This document shows positions 61,190 to 64,000 of a stretch of 64,000 nt of DNA, piece by piece. Position numbers and translations under genes: made by a program. The stretch's first letter is position 1, and each line of letters starts with the position of its first letter. Source of the DNA: Metallibacterium scheffleri (GTDB taxonomy: Bacteria; Pseudomonadota; Gammaproteobacteria; Xanthomonadales; Rhodanobacteraceae); assembly GCF_002077135.1 (NCBI RefSeq), contig NZ_LDOS01000002.1:2009865-2073864 (forward strand), read 5' to 3'. The notes below the pieces were generated by a model. The model did no database searches and had not been told where the DNA came from. It saw only the letters and a list, made by a program, of their open reading frames with translations.

Positions 61190-61765
61190 ATGGAACGCGC
61201 CATGCCCGCAGCGGTTGCCCGCCTCATCTCGCCACGCGCCCTTACCCTCAGCGCCCTGATCGCGCTGGCGGTGGCGACGCGCCTGGTGATTTTCTTTTTT
61301 CCCGGCGTGATCCCGTACAACTTCACTCCGGTCGAGGCACTCGGTCTGTTCGGCGGCGCCTGGTTCGCCGACAAGCGCAGTGCGTTCATCGTGCCGTTGG
61401 CGGCGATGGCGGCGTCCGACCTGATCATCGGCCTGTACCCGCTGCTGCCGCTGGTGTATGCCTGCATTGCCGGCAGCGTGCTGCTCGGCTTCGGCCTGCG
61501 CGGCAAGCGCAGCGCATCCAGCATCGCCGTGGCTGCCGTAGTCAGCAGCACCGGCTTCTACCTGATCACCAATTTCGGCGTGTGGGCCAGCACCCACATG
61601 TACCCGCACAGCCTCGCCGGGCTGCTCGCCTGCTATGTCGCCGGGCTGCCGTTTTACCCCGCCACGCTAGCCGGCACGCTGCTGTGGAGCGCGATTCTGT
61701 TCGGCGGTTATGCGCTGCTGGCGCGGCGCTGGCCGACACTGGCTGCAGCAACACTCACCCGCTGA
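61190..61765 (+). CDS. DUF6580 membrane protein, possible vitamin-uptake component
   Basis: A 191-residue membrane protein with five to six hydrophobic segments and the family segment NFTPVEALGLFGGAWFADKR followed by VPLAAMAASDLIIGLYP. The fold class resembles ECF-type substrate-binding (S) components. It starts 11 bases after the phosphatase-like gene and 65 bases before the cobalamin adenosyltransferase, so a role in uptake of a cobalamin precursor is plausible, but this is inference. Confidence 0.75.
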   Translation: MERAMPAAVARLISPRALTLSALIALAVATRLVIFFFPGVIPYNFTPVEALGLFGGAWFADKRSAFIVPLAAMAASDLIIGLYPLLPLVYACIAGSVLLGFGLRGKRSASSIAVAAVVSSTGFYLITNFGVWASTHMYPHSLAGLLACYVAGLPFYPATLAGTLLWSAILFGGYALLARRWPTLAAATLTR

Positions 61766-61829
61766 GCCGGGCCGCTTGCGCGTCGCCGCGCGGCGCCATT
61801 GACCTCGGCGGCAGATCTGCGGAAGGCAC

Positions 61830-62384
61830 ATGGGCAACCGGTTATCGAAAATCTACACGCGCACCGGTGATGACGGCAGCACCGGCCTGGGCGATGGCTC
61901 GCGCGTGCAAAAGGACGCCGCACGCGTCGGCGCGTATGGCAGCGTGGATGAACTCAACAGCGTGCTGGGCATGCTGCTGGCGGCCCATCCGCCCGCGTCG
62001 ATGGCGGCCGAACTGACGCGCATCCAGCACACGCTGTTCGATCTGGGCGGCGAACTGTGCATCCCGGGCACGGCACTGATCGAACCCGTCGATATCGAAT
62101 GGCTGGAGCACACGCTGGATCGCTACAACGCCGATCTGCCGCCGCTCAAGGATTTCATCCTGCCCGGCGGCGGCATGGCCGCGGCGACCTGCCATCTGGC
62201 GCGCACCGTGTGCCGCCGCGCCGAGCGCGAGACCGTGACGCTGGCGCATGCCGAGCCGGTGCGCGCCGAGGTGCTGGGCTATCTCAATCGGCTGTCAGAC
62301 CTGTTGTTCGTGCTGGCCCGCGTGCTGGCCCGCGCCGACGGTGCCGGCGAGGTGCTGTGGCAGCGCCAGCACCGCCGCGGCTGA
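61830..62384 (+). CDS. cob(I)alamin adenosyltransferase, PduO/MMAB type
   Basis: A 184-residue PduO-type ATR that converts cob(I)alamin to adenosylcobalamin using ATP. The N-terminal ATP loop is TRTGDDGSTGLGDGSRV, the Arg/Asp helix is GSVDELNSVLG, and the C-terminal half has CRRAERETV and YLNRLSDLLFVLAR. GGAAGG lies before the ATG. No complete cobalamin pathway is here, consistent with salvage. The HDAC-like gene follows after six bases. Confidence 0.94.
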   Translation: MGNRLSKIYTRTGDDGSTGLGDGSRVQKDAARVGAYGSVDELNSVLGMLLAAHPPASMAAELTRIQHTLFDLGGELCIPGTALIEPVDIEWLEHTLDRYNADLPPLKDFILPGGGMAAATCHLARTVCRRAERETVTLAHAEPVRAEVLGYLNRLSDLLFVLARVLARADGAGEVLWQRQHRRG

Positions 62385-62390
62385 GCCGGC

Positions 62391-63323
62391 ATGCTGCGCC
62401 TGTACACGCACGACGCCTGTCTCGCGCACCAGCCCGGCGCTGGTCACCCCGAGTCGCCGGCACGTCTGGCCACCGTGCTGCGCGCGCTGGATCACGATCA
62501 CTTTGCCGCGCTGGATCGCTGCGAGGCGCCGCGCGCAACCCGCGCCATGCTCGAACGCGCGCACGATGCGGACTACGTTGCGCGCATCTTGGCCCTCGCC
62601 GAGGAATGCGCGCGCAGCGGCGCGAGCCTGCACGTGGACGCCGACACGGTGCTCGCGCCCGCTACGCTGGAGGCTGCCCTGCGCGCCGCCGGCGCCGTGG
62701 TCGCGGCGGTCGATGCGGTGCTCGATGGTGCCTGCCGACGCGCGTTTTGCGCGGTGCGTCCGCCCGGCCACCACGCCACGGCCACGCAAGCGATGGGCTT
62801 TTGCATCTTCAACAGTATTGCCGTCGGCGCCGCGCACGCGCTCGCGGCGCATGGCCTCAAGCGCGTGGCGATCATCGATTTCGACGTACACCACGGCAAT
62901 GGCACGCAAGACATCGCCGCGCGCGAACCGCGTCTGTTGTACCTGTCCACCCACCAGAGCCCGCTTTACCCGGGCACCGGCGCGGCCAGCGAGCATGGCC
63001 GCGGCAACGTTTTCAATGCGCCCTTGCCGCCCGGCACCGGCGGCGAAGAGTTCCGCGCCACCTGGCACGAACTGCTGCTGCCGCGTCTGGCCGCGTTCCG
63101 GCCGCAGTTGCTGCTGGTTTCGGCCGGCTTCGACGCGCACCGCCTGGACCCGCTGGCCGACATGAATCTGGGCAGCGAGGATTTCGCCTGGCTGGGTGCC
63201 GAGCTGACGACCCTGGCCGATGCGCATGCGTCAGGCCGACTGGTTTCGGCACTGGAGGGTGGCTACAGCCTCAGCGCGCTGGCTGCAGCGGTGCCGGCTT
63301 ACCTCGCCGCGCAGCTTGGCTGA
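62391..63323 (+). CDS. histone deacetylase family protein
   Basis: A 310-residue zinc-dependent deacetylase of the class II/AcuC-like group. The active site has PPGHHA (His127-His128), the zinc ligands Asp165 and His167 in DFDVHHGNGTQ and the third Asp in SAGFDAHRLDPL, then EGGYSLSAL. Bacterial members act on acetyl-lysines or acetylpolyamines. It lies six bases after the adenosyltransferase gene, suggesting cotranscription. Confidence 0.93.
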   Translation: MLRLYTHDACLAHQPGAGHPESPARLATVLRALDHDHFAALDRCEAPRATRAMLERAHDADYVARILALAEECARSGASLHVDADTVLAPATLEAALRAAGAVVAAVDAVLDGACRRAFCAVRPPGHHATATQAMGFCIFNSIAVGAAHALAAHGLKRVAIIDFDVHHGNGTQDIAAREPRLLYLSTHQSPLYPGTGAASEHGRGNVFNAPLPPGTGGEEFRATWHELLLPRLAAFRPQLLLVSAGFDAHRLDPLADMNLGSEDFAWLGAELTTLADAHASGRLVSALEGGYSLSALAAAVPAYLAAQLG

Positions 63324-63330
63324 AAACCGC

Positions 63331-63753
63331 TCAGCGACGCTTTCCGGTGACGTCGCGCGCGACGAAATCCAGCGCCAGCGAGTTGATGCAATAGCGCAGT
63401 CCGGTCGGTGGCGGACCATCGGGAAATACGTGGCCGAGATGCGAGCCACAGCTTGTGCAACGCGCCTCGACGCGATGCATGTCATGGCTGGTGTCCTCGC
63501 TCTCGCTCACCGCGGTCGCTGCGATGGATTGCCAGAAACTGGGCCAGCCCGAACCCGAGTCGTACTTGGCCGCGGAATCGAACAACGGCGCCGCGCAAGC
63601 GATGCACACGTAAGTACCATCGGCGTGGTGCCGATACCAACGGCCACTGAACGGCGCCTCGGTGACGGAACAGCGGCACACGGCGTACTGTTCCGGGCTG
63701 AGTCGCGCGCGCCAGTGCGCGTCGGCGGGAGTTTGCTTGCTGGTGTCGTTCAT
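63331..63753 (-). CDS. msrB: peptide-methionine (R)-S-oxide reductase
   Basis: A 140-residue MsrB that repairs methionine-R-sulfoxide. Zinc is held by CIAC (50-53) and CTSC (99-102), the catalytic Cys122 is in [11 protein letters not shown], and [18 protein letters not shown] is the substrate region. The usual resolving-Cys position in SGSGWPSF is Ser; instead an unusual CxC (Cys26, Cys28) lies near the N-terminus. The ATG at 63753 was chosen. It converges with the HDAC-like gene. Confidence 0.93.
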   Translation of the reverse strand: MNDTSKQTPADAHWRARLSPEQYAVCRCSVTEAPFSGRWYRHHADGTYVCIACAAPLFDSAAKYDSGSGWPSFWQSIAATAVSESEDTSHDMHRVEARCTSCGSHLGHVFPDGPPPTGLRYCINSLALDFVARDVTGKRR

Positions 63754-63821
63754 GCGCGCACGCGTTCCCGATTGCATGGGGCTTCTGTTAGTTTAGCCGC
63801 GTCTTTCTGGGGAAGTTGCGC

Positions 63822-64000
63822 GTGCCCTGTTTGCGTTCGTTGCCGCACCGGCGACTGCTGGTTCTTGCCCTCTCGCTCGCCTTGCTCGACGCCAGCGCCG
63901 CGGCCCTGGCACAAGGCGCCAATGCGCTGTGCCCGCTCGGCGCGAGCGATTGCGCGCGGCCGCGCTACGACTATAGCCAGTGCCGCAGAAACGATCTGCT
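63822..64000 (+). CDS. N-terminus of an exported protein, possibly LptD (partial)
   Basis: The frame starts at GTG (63822) with GGGGAAG seven bases upstream and runs off the window after 59 codons. It has a signal peptide (basic LPHRRLL start, Leu/Ala core, cleavage near ALA-QG) and a mature start with closely spaced Cys (CPLGASDC, then SQC). That pattern recalls the N-terminus of LPS-assembly protein LptD of related bacteria, but too little is present to be sure. Confidence 0.5.
   Translation, partial: MPCLRSLPHRRLLVLALSLALLDASAAALAQGANALCPLGASDCARPRYDYSQCRRNDL

Overview
The window is a very GC-rich stretch of a gammaproteobacterial chromosome. Gene content and order point to the Xanthomonadales, probably the Rhodanobacteraceae/Xanthomonadaceae: an HprK-RapZ-EIIA regulatory PTS, kynA beside a three-gene E1alpha/E1beta/E2 dehydrogenase operon, ubiH followed by a second ubiH-family gene, and a GH17-GT2 fusion glycosyltransferase. 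This is inferred from gene families; no rRNA or tRNA gene is visible to confirm it. Almost all genes are chromosomal housekeeping or envelope genes. I see no prophage, transposase, CRISPR array or plasmid module.

Layout. 1-1.5 kb: end of a dTDP-rhamnose cluster (rfbC, rfbD). 1.8-4.0 kb: hprK, rapZ and a mannose-type EIIA. 4.1-7.9 kb: fabA, fabB and a DUF3311/sodium-solute symporter pair, which separate the first PTS genes from ptsH and ptsI (8.0-10.0 kb). 10.1-13.2 kb: two POT-type peptide transporters. 13.3-17.9 kb: kynA divergent from a 2-oxoacid dehydrogenase operon. 17.9-25.6 kb (minus strand): relA, a membrane protein with four tandem repeats, an NAD-dependent epimerase-like gene, mrcB (PBP1b) and a lipoprotein. 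25.7-27.2 kb: a repeat-rich stretch with one small secreted-protein gene. 27.2-35.7 kb: hrpA, dps, a GH17-GT2 beta-glucan synthase-like gene with a coupled phosphatase-like gene, and a GST. 36.7-45.0 kb (minus strand): a tripartite MacAB-like export operon and a second operon with an ABC-2 exporter and its two-component system. 45.1-50.2 kb: FAH-family hydrolase, TauE/SafE plus DUF1634, mscL, a SpoU-type rRNA methyltransferase, a macrodomain protein and dusB. 50.5-58.1 kb: metK, a universal stress protein, an MpaB-like protein, a lysophospholipid acyltransferase, ssb, an MFS transporter, ispB and a cytochrome c prime. 58.1-63.8 kb: a ubiH-family gene and ubiH, a degenerate histidine-phosphatase gene, a DUF6580 membrane protein, a cobalamin adenosyltransferase, an HDAC-like deacetylase and msrB. 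The window ends inside an exported-protein gene.

How the genes work together. HprK, HPr (with both His15 and Ser46), EI and an EIIA without any EIIB/EIIC look like a regulatory phosphorelay rather than a sugar importer. The two exporter operons at 36.7-45.0 kb share an operator-like motif, TGAC-N4-GTCA, upstream of each, which suggests that the LuxR-type regulator encoded there controls both.

The most interesting signals are non-coding: the shared operator; five genes with a TANNNT hexamer exactly six bases before the start codon (leaderless geometry); and a 160-bp inverted-repeat element present twice, each copy directly abutting a TAGCAT hexamer just before a start codon. There is also a 650-bp palindromic composite at 26.5-27.1 kb and a second dispersed hairpin repeat family. 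Among proteins, a histidine phosphatase-like gene that has lost its RHG catalytic histidine, next to cobalamin genes, stands out.
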